The translations under genes were made by a program, and so were the position numbers. Of a stretch of 64,000 bases of DNA, positions 12,757-21,920 are shown piece by piece. How positions within the stretch are numbered: position 1 is the stretch's first letter; every line of letters starts with the position of its first letter. The stretch comes from Takakia lepidozioides (taxonomy: Eukaryota; Streptophyta; Takakiopsida; Takakiales; Takakiaceae). The notes below the pieces were generated by a model that was given only the letters and a program-made list of their open reading frames with translations, made no database searches and was not told the DNA's origin. The DNA is taken from contig CM060732.1 in NCBI GenBank assembly GCA_030704615.1, positions 10,540,001 to 10,604,000 of the forward strand, read 5' to 3'.

Positions 12757-12990
12757 GTGGGGCTGTGACGGGCTGTGCGAGGCTGTGACAGGCTGTGCCC
12801 AGTGGCCTGTGGGGCTGTGACGGGCTGTGACGGGCTGTGCGGGGCTGTGACAGGCTGTGTGGGGCTGTGACGGGCTGTGACGGGCTATGAGGGGCTGTGA
12901 CAGGCTGTGCCCAGTGGCCTGTGGGACTGTGACGGCTGTGACCAGTGAGCTGTGTGGGCCTGTGCTGGTCTGTGGTGGCCCGTGTTGACC
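12757..12990. repeat. Short tandem repeat, GGGCTGTGAC type
   Basis: Directly upstream of the transposase start, variants of a roughly 10-bp unit (GGCTGTGACG, GGCTGTGACA, GGCTGTGCGG) follow one another for over 200 bp. They could be transposase-binding subterminal repeats, or a spread minisatellite, since the complementary unit recurs in the LTRs and interior of the 14-kb element (45.7, 55.1 and 58.9 kb). Confidence 0.75.
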
Positions 12991-13658
12991 TGTGGAGGCA
13001 CTGGTGGACTGCCTAAGGACTGGCATGTGGTCTGGAAGGCCGAATTTTGAAGCTCATGGAGGGCGGTTTGAGGAGTATCTTCATGATATTCCCATGGTCA
13101 TGCAAGTGAGGGAAGAGAGGAGAGGAAGAGTGTTGGGATGAGGGCATGCTGGGGTTAGGCATTGCTTTAGCTTCTCTTCCTCGTAGTTTCCACCCTCTCA
13201 TTAGGCCAAGACCTTTCCATAGGTGGAGGCAAGAGTCAGTCCGGGTTTGGGCTGGGGTGTCCTTGCAGGAGCAACACCGTGGAGTTGTTTTTGGTGTGGG
13301 GGAGTTGTCGTTCTGATTTCTTGTGTTTGGATCCCCTCCATACCTGCATGCTTGACTGTGCGCCATGCTAGTTTTGTTTGGGCGCTTGTTTTTATAGGTG
13401 ATTGGTCCGGATTTGATCACCGGCCAGTCCTAGAGCATGCTGTCGATGGTGAGGCTGGGGTGATGACCAGCTAGACCATCATTGTTTCTCCTGTGGTGAG
13501 GTTGGAGGTGATGACTAGCCAACCATAGGAGTGCTTGCGATGGATGCAGGTACAGGTGTAGGCTATGTTAGGAACTTAGTATTCCAAACCATAAGCCGCA
13601 ACAGGTTCTCTACCCGGTTACCTTGTGGAGAGGGGGTTAGGGACATGTTCATGACCGG
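12991..13658. other. Spacer between hAT and gypsy element
   Basis: No ORF with a recognisable product. I looked here for a 5' LTR matching the one at 21230 and for a tRNA-primer site and found neither, so the methyltransferase-bearing element seems to lack its 5' end. Confidence 0.45.
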
Positions 13659-14598
13659 TTGAGTGTCAACACGGAGGTGCCACTAGTTGCTGGGGACAGT
13701 GCCGGTTCGAGCACTAGCGATACTAGTGGGTACACGAGACGAGGTGTGCGGTTTAGGCCACCTTCACCTCCTGTGTCTTCTACGAAAGGTTCTGATTCGG
13801 ATTGTGAATCAGGAGGACTCATACCGGCGGTGCAAGTTGTTTCTTTGCCATTGTTGTGGGACACAATGGAGGAGATGTATGGAGCTACCAAGGGGCCACG
13901 AAGGTACTCTGGGGCGGTGGGCACCATCGAGTTGGATGATTTTATCCAAGAGTTTGATAGTTGGTGTGATTTGCAGCAAATGCGCAATCCACAACTATTT
14001 ACGCCTTTCATGGCATGGAAGGGGCTGTTTCAGCACCTTCAGGGGCCGCCTATAGATGATTACCATGAGTTCAGGCGGGGGCATGAGGTTGAGATCGAGG
14101 AGTGGAGGATGTACTGGTCACCCGACTATGTCTCCATCACTAGGGGCACTAGAGCCACGAGGGCAGTGGCTACACCTGCCGCTGCACCGGCAGCTTCAGC
14201 AAGCAGCAGTGGGACTGGTGGTACAGTAGCTACGACGTCCACCCAAGCCACTACCGCACCAGCACTAGCCCGTGCCTGCCTTCAACCCTGTTGTGGAGTT
14301 CTTCGAAGAGTTGAGAGGGAACTACCAAGGGGTGAGGATAGAGAAGTTGCGGAGCTTGCAAGAGTTCCAACGGAAGCCGACTGAGAGCTTGAGGGAGGCT
14401 TTCACTCGCATGAGGCACTTGATAAATGTAACCCAAGGGGTTACGGAAGCTCAGGCAGTCCAATTTTGGTATGGGATATTGGACAAGGAGTTGAGGAGAA
14501 GGGTGCGGGATGCAACTCTCCTACAAGCGGCCCAACCCACCTTAGCAAATGTGTTTTTGCTGGCAGAGCGGATAGAGCTCAACATGGTGGAGGAATGA
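13659..14598 (+). pseudogene. gag of the methyltransferase-bearing element (frameshifted)
   Basis: The first frame (13659-14384) encodes a Ser/Thr-rich N-terminus and a capsid-like part (WDTMEEMYGATKGPRRYSG). Near 14270 the reading moves to another frame (14272-14598), which continues with FFEELRGNYQGVRIEKLRSL and ends with a typical gag helical segment (LREAFTRMRHLINVTQG). One indel near 14270 explains the change. The ATG at 13659 is a reasonable start, but no upstream leader was recognised. Confidence 0.65.
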
Positions 14599-14693
14599 GT
14601 GGTCATGGTGGGATTTGCTAAGGAGACACCACGGGGTAGTGGTGCTCCTAGCCAACCACTACCTCAACGTGCTCAAGGCAACAAGGGGCTCAG

Positions 14694-15455
14694 GTGAAGC
14701 TCAGGGAAGGGCAGAGAGGACCTCAGATGCAGGGGTCTCTCCCTTCATTTGCTGGCCAACAACGGGCGGATGTGGTGTGCTGGACATGTGGAGGACCCCA
14801 TGTCAAGAAGGATTGCCCAGAGGGAGGCAAAGGGCCGGCACATGCACAGCCTGCACAGTTGCAGTGTGGGCATTGTGGCAAGCACGGGCATGGAGAGGCC
14901 CAGTGTTATGGTTTGCATCCTGAGTTGCGCCCAGGCCAGTTCCGAGGGAACAATGGTGGCCGGGGGCGAGGTGGAGCAGCCCAGAGAGGATGAGGTGGCC
15001 AGCCACGAGGTGCAGGCCAAGGGCAAGCTCAACATGGCCAAGGACGCGGAGGTCAGGGTGTTGACCAAGGCATGGCCAACCGGCTCCAGCAGCTAGAGCA
15101 GAGGCTCACTGCCATGGCTACAGCTCAGGTGGTACCGGCTCTAAGGCCGGATGGTCCACCTCCTGCTCCTGAGGGAGGAGATATGGGAGGCATGGGATTC
15201 ATGTGTGGAGCAGCACTACCACTAGTGCGGGTGGAGTCTGCTGCAGCCGTGACTAGAGGAGCAGCACGAGTTCTTGAGCCACGAGGTGCAGAGGGGGAGT
15301 TGGATCCACAGTGTGGGGAGGCAAGCCGTCAGGCTAGGCTTCCTCAGTCGTTCACATTGGTGGAGACAGTGTTGACGCCATCCATGGCACCTAGTTCTCG
15401 CCCGATTGTTACCGAGGCGGAGGTTACTATGCCATTGGGAGAGCTACACGGGTAG
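14694..15455 (+). pseudogene. Nucleocapsid region with two CCHC zinc knuckles
   Basis: Reads CWTCGGPHVKKDC and then CGHCGKHGHGEAQC, two CX2CX4HX4C-like knuckles that bind the RNA genome during packaging, followed by a Gly/Arg/Gln-rich linker. A TGA at about 14991 and a frame change near 15430 separate it from the protease ORF. Continuous in the ancestor by inference. Confidence 0.7.
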
Positions 15456-15481
15456 CACCACTACCTAGTGTTGCCAAGGCT

Positions 15482-17167
15482 ATGGCAGCTAGTGTGCTAC
15501 TAGGAGCGGCCACATCTGTGTGCCAGGCTCCATTGTTCTCGGCTACCATGATTACGACGCCGGGGGTAAGACCAGCTAAGGTGTTCAAGCTGGCAGCTAC
15601 ACTCTGTGAGAGTGGGGAGGTTACTTCATCTTCTGCGGAGATAGTGGGAGGTGTAGTGCCGGAGGGATCCTCGGATTTGAGGGTCAAGACTGCCACGGCG
15701 GCGCCATGGCAAGCTGCAGCTGCCAGGTTGATGGAGCTGCCAGCTAGGCCAGCCATTGAGTGCACCATGGTGACATCTGGAGTTGTCATGTTAGACAACC
15801 AAGATGACATTTTCTGTTTGAGTGGACCAGCAGGCAAGAAGTACTGGCCACTGCGGGTCTTGTTGGACTCGGGAGCTCAGCCACTGATGCTGGGCAGAGC
15901 TGCTATTGCAGGCTTGGGCCTCACGGAGGCGGATATGGAGCCTTGTCCTTTCCAGATACAGACGTCTCTGGGAGGATCGGAGCAAGCTCGGGGCATGACA
16001 CGGCGTGAGTTGGCTGTCAGACTACGGCCGGATCACCCTACAGATGGCTCAGTGATGCGAACCAAGGCCATTGTGACAGACGTGGTCTCATACGATGTCC
16101 TGGTTGGTGGGGTAGTATTGTACCCCATGGGCTTCACCCTGGATTTTTGGGAGGAGTCAGCTTCCTATAGGCCTGCATGGCAGTCAGGGGAGGGCCGGCG
16201 TGTGCAGCTCCCTGTGACGTTCATAGGAGGAGTTGCGGTTGCCCAGCGAGGCAAGATGCCGACACTAGCAGCATTCACAGCGGCAGTGAGTTGGCCTAGA
16301 GAGTTGCTTGAGGGCAATGCTCATTCAGAGGATGTACCACCTCCGGGAGAGCAGGATGACATGTATGGTATGGCGGAGTTGCCTACCATGGTTGCTCAGA
16401 CTCCATTGTGGGGCACGAGCAAGGATTTGCAGCGGGATGCTGATCGACGGGTGCAACAAGCCTGGGTGGAGGCTTTTGTACCGTCAGGAGAGGAGGAGAG
16501 TGTGGGGATTGCACCAGGACCACCTCAATTGTCTCAATTGGACACCACACCTATTGTGTGGCAGTATCCGGATGAAGGCATTTGTCTTCTAGACTTGTTT
16601 GGCGGGATCAGCACCGGATTGGCTGCTGTGTTACAAGCAGGTATACGAGTTTGGCGTTACCTGTACGTGGAGAGGGATGAGACTGCACGACGCGTTTCAC
16701 TTTGCCATGTTGCTCAGTTGGTGCAGCGGTACCCTGAGTTGTTGTCGGTGTCTGCAATTCGTGGATATCAGCAGGCCTTGCCAGCAGACATTTCGTTGCT
16801 GGGGGCGCAGGATTTGGAGCGGGTTGGCTCCATTGATCTGGTAGTGGCAGGTTGGCCCTGCCAAGGGCATTCATCAGCCGGGCATGGCAATGGATTGCGA
16901 GACTCGAGGTCGGGTCTGTTTTGGGAGATGGTGCGGGTTTTGCGCCACTTGCAGCTTCATCAAGCTGTATCTCCAGCATACATCTTGGAGAATGTGCCAT
17001 TAATGGGCGATTCTCGGGCTAGGGTGATGGCCAGTGTGCATCAAGTCCGGTCGTGGCTTGGGTCAGCAGTGTTGCTAGATGCAGCTACAGTGGGGTCACG
17101 GGCTCATCGTCCACGGCTATGGTGGACTAACTTGATGCCACCCGCACTGCTCAAGCGTGCATTTTGA
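15482..17167 (+). CDS. Protease - C5 cytosine methyltransferase polyprotein segment
   Basis: Residues about 110-250 contain a retropepsin-like protease (LRVLLDSGAQPLMLG, active-site Asp-Ser-Gly). Residues about 364-560 are a DNA cytosine-5 methyltransferase: motif I ICLLDLFGGISTGL binds S-adenosylmethionine (from 16571), motif IV AGWPCQGHSSAG has the catalytic Cys460 (codon 16859-16861), motif VI ILENV, and motif VIII AHRPRLWWTNL. The last is closer to the DNMT3/DRM style than to DNMT1. Such enzymes transfer a methyl group to C5 of cytosine in DNA. The ORF stops at 17167 just after motif VIII; the remaining motifs lie in the overlapping ORF from 17157. Catalytic residues are intact, but the frame break leaves the enzyme incomplete in this copy. 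Confidence 0.85.
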   Translation: MAASVLLGAATSVCQAPLFSATMITTPGVRPAKVFKLAATLCESGEVTSSSAEIVGGVVPEGSSDLRVKTATAAPWQAAAARLMELPARPAIECTMVTSGVVMLDNQDDIFCLSGPAGKKYWPLRVLLDSGAQPLMLGRAAIAGLGLTEADMEPCPFQIQTSLGGSEQARGMTRRELAVRLRPDHPTDGSVMRTKAIVTDVVSYDVLVGGVVLYPMGFTLDFWEESASYRPAWQSGEGRRVQLPVTFIGGVAVAQRGKMPTLAAFTAAVSWPRELLEGNAHSEDVPPPGEQDDMYGMAELPTMVAQTPLWGTSKDLQRDADRRVQQAWVEAFVPSGEEESVGIAPGPPQLSQLDTTPIVWQYPDEGICLLDLFGGISTGLAAVLQAGIRVWRYLYVERDETARRVSLCHVAQLVQRYPELLSVSAIRGYQQALPADISLLGAQDLERVGSIDLVVAGWPCQGHSSAGHGNGLRDSRSGLFWEMVRVLRHLQLHQAVSPAYILENVPLMGDSRARVMASVHQVRSWLGSAVLLDAATVGSRAHRPRLWWTNLMPPALLKRAF

Positions 17168-17879
17168 TGGGGTGCAGCGGCCAGCACATCTCACAGTGGA
17201 TAACATTCTGGACACAGGGAGGCACTCTCAGCGTGTGAGACACGATGACCGTTCGCCTTTGGCAGTGGTCAACAAGGTGGGTCAACCACGAGCAGCATTA
17301 CCTACACTGCTCAGCTTCCCAGGATCGCATGCTTTCCGGGATAGTGGACCTGGCCTCCTGTGGGATGCTCAGTTGCAGCAGTTAGTGGAGCCTAATGCTG
17401 ATGAGCGTGAGCAGGCAATGGGTTTTACCACTGGTACCACGGCGGTGTCGTCTCTTTCTGAGGCATCACGTCGTCAAGTGTTGGGGCAAGCAATGGATCT
17501 CAATTGCTTGACCTGGATTATCAGCTTGGCTCTGGCTGAGCAACACAGAGTGCGGAGTACACTTCCCTCAATGGTCTCTCTGCCTACCGAGACGATACAG
17601 GCAGTGAGTGGGGGCGAGCATGTGAGGACCACGGGGTGCATGCATCCATGGCACACGTGGGAGGTGCTCGAGGTTCAGAGGGAGTTGGCAGCCAAGGCGG
17701 CTGTGATGGATGAGGTTGGGGATTCTTCTCGGGTTGAGGAGGTCCTCAAGGATGAGATGATGGGGCAGGATGAGGCCTTGTCATTGACTGAGCAGGCAGG
17801 GATACTGCTCAAGAGGTTGCAACATAGCAACCACTGGACGCGTCCTCTACCTCTAAGCCCACTGGACTTAAGGTTGTAG
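17157..17879 (+). CDS. C-terminal part of the retroelement cytosine methyltransferase
   Basis: This overlapping frame holds the target-recognition segment and the end of the methyltransferase fold: ADEREQAMGFTTGTT fits motif IX and SRRQVLGQAMDLN fits motif X, the helix that completes the cofactor pocket. It then runs into an acidic linker (LREVLKDEMM-like) leading to the reverse transcriptase. It begins in a different frame from motif VIII, so a single indel near 17150-17170 has split one domain. A programmed shift is unlikely because the break lies inside the folded domain. Confidence 0.75.
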   Translation: MHFDGVQRPAHLTVDNILDTGRHSQRVRHDDRSPLAVVNKVGQPRAALPTLLSFPGSHAFRDSGPGLLWDAQLQQLVEPNADEREQAMGFTTGTTAVSSLSEASRRQVLGQAMDLNCLTWIISLALAEQHRVRSTLPSMVSLPTETIQAVSGGEHVRTTGCMHPWHTWEVLEVQRELAAKAAVMDEVGDSSRVEEVLKDEMMGQDEALSLTEQAGILLKRLQHSNHWTRPLPLSPLDLRL

Positions 17880-18888
17880 TTACGGAGGACAATTGGGAGC
17901 CTGACATTGGACCCATTGTCACCGGAGGAGAGAGACGACGTATACGGCGGTTCCTGAGGGCTTACAGGAATTGCTTTGCCTTCAGTTTGAAGGACTTGGG
18001 AGCACTGAAGGGTCAAGAGATCCGTATTGAGTTGGCCACTGACACGCCAATCTTTCGGAGACCCTATAGATATAGTGACATGGAGAGGTCTTTGATTCAG
18101 ATGAGGACTCAAGATCTCTGGGAGGCAGGTTTGGTGGAGCTCTCTGGTGGAGAGTATGCTTCAGCCACAGTGATGCCAGCCAAGAAGGATGTCTATGGCA
18201 ATTGGACGGAGAGACGTATGTGCGGTGATTACCGGCCTGTAAATCGTCAGACCAAGTCCGATAAGTATGCCATGCCAACACCAAGGAGATCTTTGATGCC
18301 ATCGGGCATGCTAAGGCCTTTAGCACTTTGGATTTACGATCCGGATATCACCAGTTGCCAATCAAGGAGGCGGACAAGCAGAAGACGGCATTCTGGGGGA
18401 TCAATGAGATTGCGGCAATATCAGATTGTTCTATATCAGTGGCGGTTAAGAATTACCAGAGTTTGGGCAGAGAGTCATGCTCCTAGTTTCAATAGTCATG
18501 GATAGGATCTAGCAGGGGTGGACTTTGCTCGTGCTACATAGATGACATCATCTCTTTAGTGTTACGATGGAGGAGCATGAGAGACACCTTCAGGTGGTAT
18601 TGGAGCGCTTGAGAGCGCACAGATTGAAGTTGCATCTAGGGAAGTGCAAGTTTTTCCACAACCAGATTGAGTATGGGTCACATGATATATCCTAGAGGAT
18701 TGGGGGTACAGCAGACTAAGGTAGAGGCCATTGCACAAATTCCACGCCCCACGGATGTGAGCCGAGTTCGAGCTTTCATGGGGTTGGCAAACTATTATAG
18801 ACGGTTTGTCAAGGGATTTAGTACCATTGCAAAGGCTCTAACCAAGCTGACCAAGGTGGACCAGGAGTGGCAGTGGGAAGATGAGTAG
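17880..18888 (+). pseudogene. Reverse transcriptase, several frameshifts
   Basis: Fragments in successive frames: RRMCGDYRPVNRQTKSDKYA (ORF 17987-18505), then in the next frame [19 protein letters not shown] (near 18315-18375), the catalytic CYIDDII box at 18531-18551, and the thumb and connection (RAFMGLANYYRRFVKGFSTI, 18667-18888) ending at TAG. This is a Ty3/gypsy RT with the two catalytic aspartates still present, but no single frame spans it. Confidence 0.8.
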
Positions 18889-18918
18889 GAACGAGCTTTT
18901 CAAGAGCTCAAGGCGAGG

Positions 18919-19830
18919 TTGACCTCGGCACCTATCCTGAGACGACCTATCAGGGGGCGTCCCTTTCAGCTGCATACGGATTGGAGCATGCTGGGGCTTG
19001 GAGCGGTGCTCACACAGGTGGATGATGAGGGAAAGAAGTTTGTAGTGGCTTATGCTAGCCGCTCAAACAACGCTGCAGAGGCTAAGTACAGCTCATATGA
19101 GGGAGAGTGCTTAGCTGCAGTGTGGGCCCTGGCACACTTCAGGTGCTATCTATACGGCAATCTTTTCACCCTTGTCACGGATCACCAGCCACTCAAGTGG
19201 TTGATGGAGTCAGACAAGCTTACGGGGAAGCTTGCACGGTGGGCACTTATACTCCAGGAGTATGACTTTCAGGTTGTGCATCGACCGGGTTTGGTCAATC
19301 GGGATGCGGATGGATTGAGTCGCAATCCATGCATGAGCCAGCAGGATGACACTGGAGCTCGGTGGCATGGTGAGACGGACGAGGAGATGGTGCCGGGATG
19401 GCACGCATCTGCATTTTTGTGTATCTTGGCATCGGGAGGTCAGATTGGACCTACAACAGGGATGACTGTAGACGGAGTGTCTGAGGACCCTGAGGTTAGT
19501 GATGAGCTAGGTGGTGCCAGAGATATACATGAGGATTCGGCTGTGTTGGACTACCTCCGCACGGGAGACACGGCAGCCATTGTGACTGCCAGGGAGAGGG
19601 ATCGGATCCTGCAACGAGCCAAGAGGTTCAAGTGGGAGGGGATACACCTACTTCGAGTGTGGGAGGATGGTCGGGTGAGGATTGTGCCTCACCCCACACA
19701 GCGTGCACGGTTAGTGCGGCATGCCCATGAGGAATTGGGGCATTTTGGAGTGCGACGCACTCACAGTTTACTGCAGGGGCAGTATTGGTGGCGTGGTATG
19801 CATACAGAGGTTTTAACAGTTCGTGGCTAG
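18919..19830 (+). pseudogene. RNase H and integrase zinc-binding region
   Basis: Begins FQLHTDWSMLGLGAVLTQVD (RNase H, first acidic residue), continues through YEGECLAAVWALAHFRCYL and VTDHQPLKWLM to HRPGLVNRDADGLSR, and then the integrase HHCC zinc domain (HAHEELGHFGVRRTHSLL). The frame ends at 19830; the second Cys pair (ARCMVCDRV) follows in the next frame at 19823. Confidence 0.85.
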
Positions 19831-20750
19831 GTGCATGGTGTGTGACAGGGTGCGTGCTTCATTCAACGCCCCTACACCACAGTTGCATCCTTTACCAATC
19901 ATGGGATTGGGCTACAGGTGGAGTCTTGACTTCGCAGGACCGTTGCCACTGACTATGCGCCACCACAGATATGGTTTGGTGATGGTGGAGCACTTCTCCA
20001 AGTGGATTGAGTTGGTTCCATTGCCTGACAAGGCTAGTGAGGGGGCTGTGGATGCATTCTTGGATCGTGTGCTTAGCCGATTTGGTGCTCCAGCTGAGGT
20101 ACTCACGGACCAAGGGAGAGAGTTCTTGGGGGAGTTTCAGGCTTTGTGTGATAAAGCCTTGATAGACCACCGCACCACTTCTTGGGATCATCCTGAGGCC
20201 GATGGCTTGGCAGAGAGAGTTGTTCAGACGGTGAAGAGGGGTTTGCGTAAATATGGCTTGCAGAAGGGACACCTAGGAGATTGGGATCTTCAGGTTCCTT
20301 GGTTTAGCCATGGGCTACAGGTTCAGCAAACAAGCATCACTTGCCTCCTTCTCACCATATTTCCTTCTCTTTGGCCGAGAGCCGGATTTGCTTGCAGCCA
20401 TTCGTAGGGACACTGCTCAAGTCCTTAACCTTGACGATCCGGACGTGTGGGTACGTACATGTGATCAGCGTGCAGAGTTGTTCAAGAAAGTCATGCCCAT
20501 GGCTTTTGAGAACCTTGCCATTGCACAGCACCGTGATACGTTGAGGTATGCCACTATACGTGGTGGAGGATATAGTCCTGGGGTTCGGAGGTTTAGCCCT
20601 GGTGACTATGTTTATTTGCAGCAGACTGCTCCTACGACTCTGGATGTTACTGCAGGGCATGTTATTCTGAGGGTTTCGAGAGGTGTTGCCCTCAGGGGTC
20701 CTGATCTTGGAGGGTCGGGATGGCATGACTTGGAAGGACCATGTGCGTAA
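19823..20750 (+). pseudogene. Integrase catalytic core and C-terminal domain
   Basis: ORF 19823-20407 holds the DDE core: SLDFAGPLPL, VLTDQGREFLGEF and DHPEADGLAERVVQ. It overlaps ORF 20310-20750, which continues with FSPYFLLFGREPDLL and the C-terminal SH3-like part (FSPGDYVYLQQTAP). A frame change near 20310-20400 breaks it, and a stop near 20750 separates it from the PHD finger. Integrase inserts the cDNA into the genome. Confidence 0.8.
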
Positions 20751-20999
20751 TTGTGCGCCATGTCACCTTCCAATGTCGATGGCAGAGTTGACCCAAACTT
20801 GGCAGTGGTACCTGCAGGTTTGAGGTGCATGCTCTGTGGGTCTGCCAAAGGGGCAGCCACCATGCTGGTGTGTGATCGATGCTCAAGGGGTTGGCATATG
20901 GGATGCTTGACACCACCTCTTGAGAAGGTTCCTGACGGAGATTGGTTTGTGTCCACACTGCTTGGGATAGTGGCAGTGGACATGACTGGAGGCAGCTAA
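20751..20999 (+). pseudogene. PHD finger at the C-terminus of the retroelement polyprotein
   Basis: Residues read CMLCGSAKGAATMLVCDRC, then RGWHMGCLTPPL, then PDGDWF: the first six ligands of a C4HC3 PHD finger in correct spacing. In the given frame the last Cys pair is missing, but one base further on (from about 20950) the frame reads a Cys-x-x-Cys followed shortly by a stop, so a one-base insertion explains the loss. PHD fingers read histone H3 tails. It takes the place that a chromodomain holds in chromoviruses and could guide integration. Confidence 0.75.
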
Positions 21000-21229
21000 C
21001 AAGACATGGGAGGCCAAGCTCATAGGAGTCAATACATGAGATCCCAAGCTCAAGTTCACAGGTTGCAAGACGGCGACTAATGATGGGGCAACTCTTGCAC
21101 CCGGCCTCTTGATCTATCGAGTTTGAGTGTAGTAGGGATAATGGTGGAGGACTTAGTGAGGCTATGGTCACTATCACATCTTGTGGCTACCTGGACTTAG
21201 AGGGACCTAAGCACCAGCTAGGGGGCGAT

Positions 21230-21728
21230 TGTGTGGACTAGTGACTGCCATAGTGGCAGCATAGTGGCAGCCTAGTGACTGACTAGTTGTAGCCTAGTGT
21301 TGGACTAGTGGCTGGACTAGTGGTGGACTAGTGGTATACTAGTGTGTGGTGTGCACATGTGTTGGTGGTTTGGACAGCGATGTAGTTGTAGCGATATGTA
21401 TGCGCACGACAGCTGTCAAGTTATTTTACCACTAGTGTGAAACTAGCTAGGAAATAGCTAGCTTTTACATATTGACATTTGGGATTGGCCGAAGTGTCAA
21501 TCCAGGGGTCAAGGCAGATTTAGGCCCTGGAGTGGTTATCTTCACGGCAAGCGCGGGAGGCTCATCTTTCTCGAGTTGAGCCTCACCGCGCCTAGCTATG
21601 GCGCCGTGGTGTGGATTCCCCATGGCGTGGGGTGCACTTGGCTTGACTTGTATTTGAGTGATGAGGTTATATGCATGAGTTTATGCTTCAGATTTGTGAG
21701 CTCGTGCTTGTATTCTTCTTCTTTATCA
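21230..21728 (+). repeat. 3' LTR of the methyltransferase-bearing element
   Basis: Starts TGTGTGGACTAGTGACTG right after a purine tract and ends CA at 21728, where a second copy begins one base later. The first 110 bp are crowded with GGACTAGTGG units. About 499 bp; no matching 5' LTR in the window. Confidence 0.65.
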
Positions 21729-21729
21729 T

Positions 21730-21920
21730 TGTGTGGACTAGTGACTGCCATAGTGGGCAGCATAGTGGCAGCCTAGTGACTGACTAGTTGTAGCCTAGTG
21801 GTTGGACTAGTGGCTGGACCAGTGGTGGACTAGTGGTATACTAGTGTGTGGTGTGCACATGTGTTGTGTGGTTTTGGACAGCGATGTAGTTGTGTAGCGA
21901 TATGTATGCGCACGACATGT
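21730..21920 (+). repeat. Truncated second LTR copy
   Basis: Repeats the first 190 bp of the LTR at 21230 with a handful of small indels and substitutions, up to TGCGCACGACA, then diverges. It sits exactly 500 bp after the first copy, so the two lie head to tail. Confidence 0.75.

Larger units (their letters stand above)
9857..12990 (-). mobile_element. hAT-superfamily DNA transposon
   Basis: The left boundary is proposed at 9857, where CAGTGTTGGGCGGTT has the form of a hAT terminal inverted repeat. From 9870 to 10070 follow many copies of CGGTTCCGG-like subterminal repeats, then an AT-rich tail, then the transposase on the minus strand. The other end should carry the inverse (CCCAACACTG) beyond 12754; I did not find it before 13659. 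The right boundary is therefore open and is set here at the end of a tandem repeat. Left end and coding region are clear; whether the element is complete is not. Confidence 0.7.
13659..21728 (+). mobile_element. Ty3/gypsy retrotransposon carrying a cytosine methyltransferase and a PHD finger (decayed)
   Basis: Domain order on the + strand: gag, two CCHC knuckles, aspartic protease, C5-cytosine methyltransferase, reverse transcriptase, RNase H, integrase, PHD finger, purine-rich tract, LTR. RT-RNaseH-IN order puts it in Ty3/gypsy. At least seven frameshifts or stops interrupt the polyprotein, so this copy is dead. The protease and the methyltransferase share one 561-residue ORF, so the methyltransferase is part of the polyprotein and not a separate gene beside it. 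The 3' LTR starts at about 21230 behind a purine tract (AGCTAGGGGGCGA); no 5' LTR was seen. Retrotransposon-borne DNA methyltransferases have been reported in dinoflagellates and a charophyte alga; this appears to be such an element. Confidence 0.85.

Noticed and set aside
12634-13026. Minus-strand ORF rich in Ser/His/Pro/Gln repeats
   Set aside because: It only translates the GGCTGTGACG tandem repeat; such a frame is open by composition.
21000-21177. ORFs after the PHD finger
   Set aside because: In the restored frame the polyprotein stops directly after the finger; these are shadows in the 3' untranslated part.
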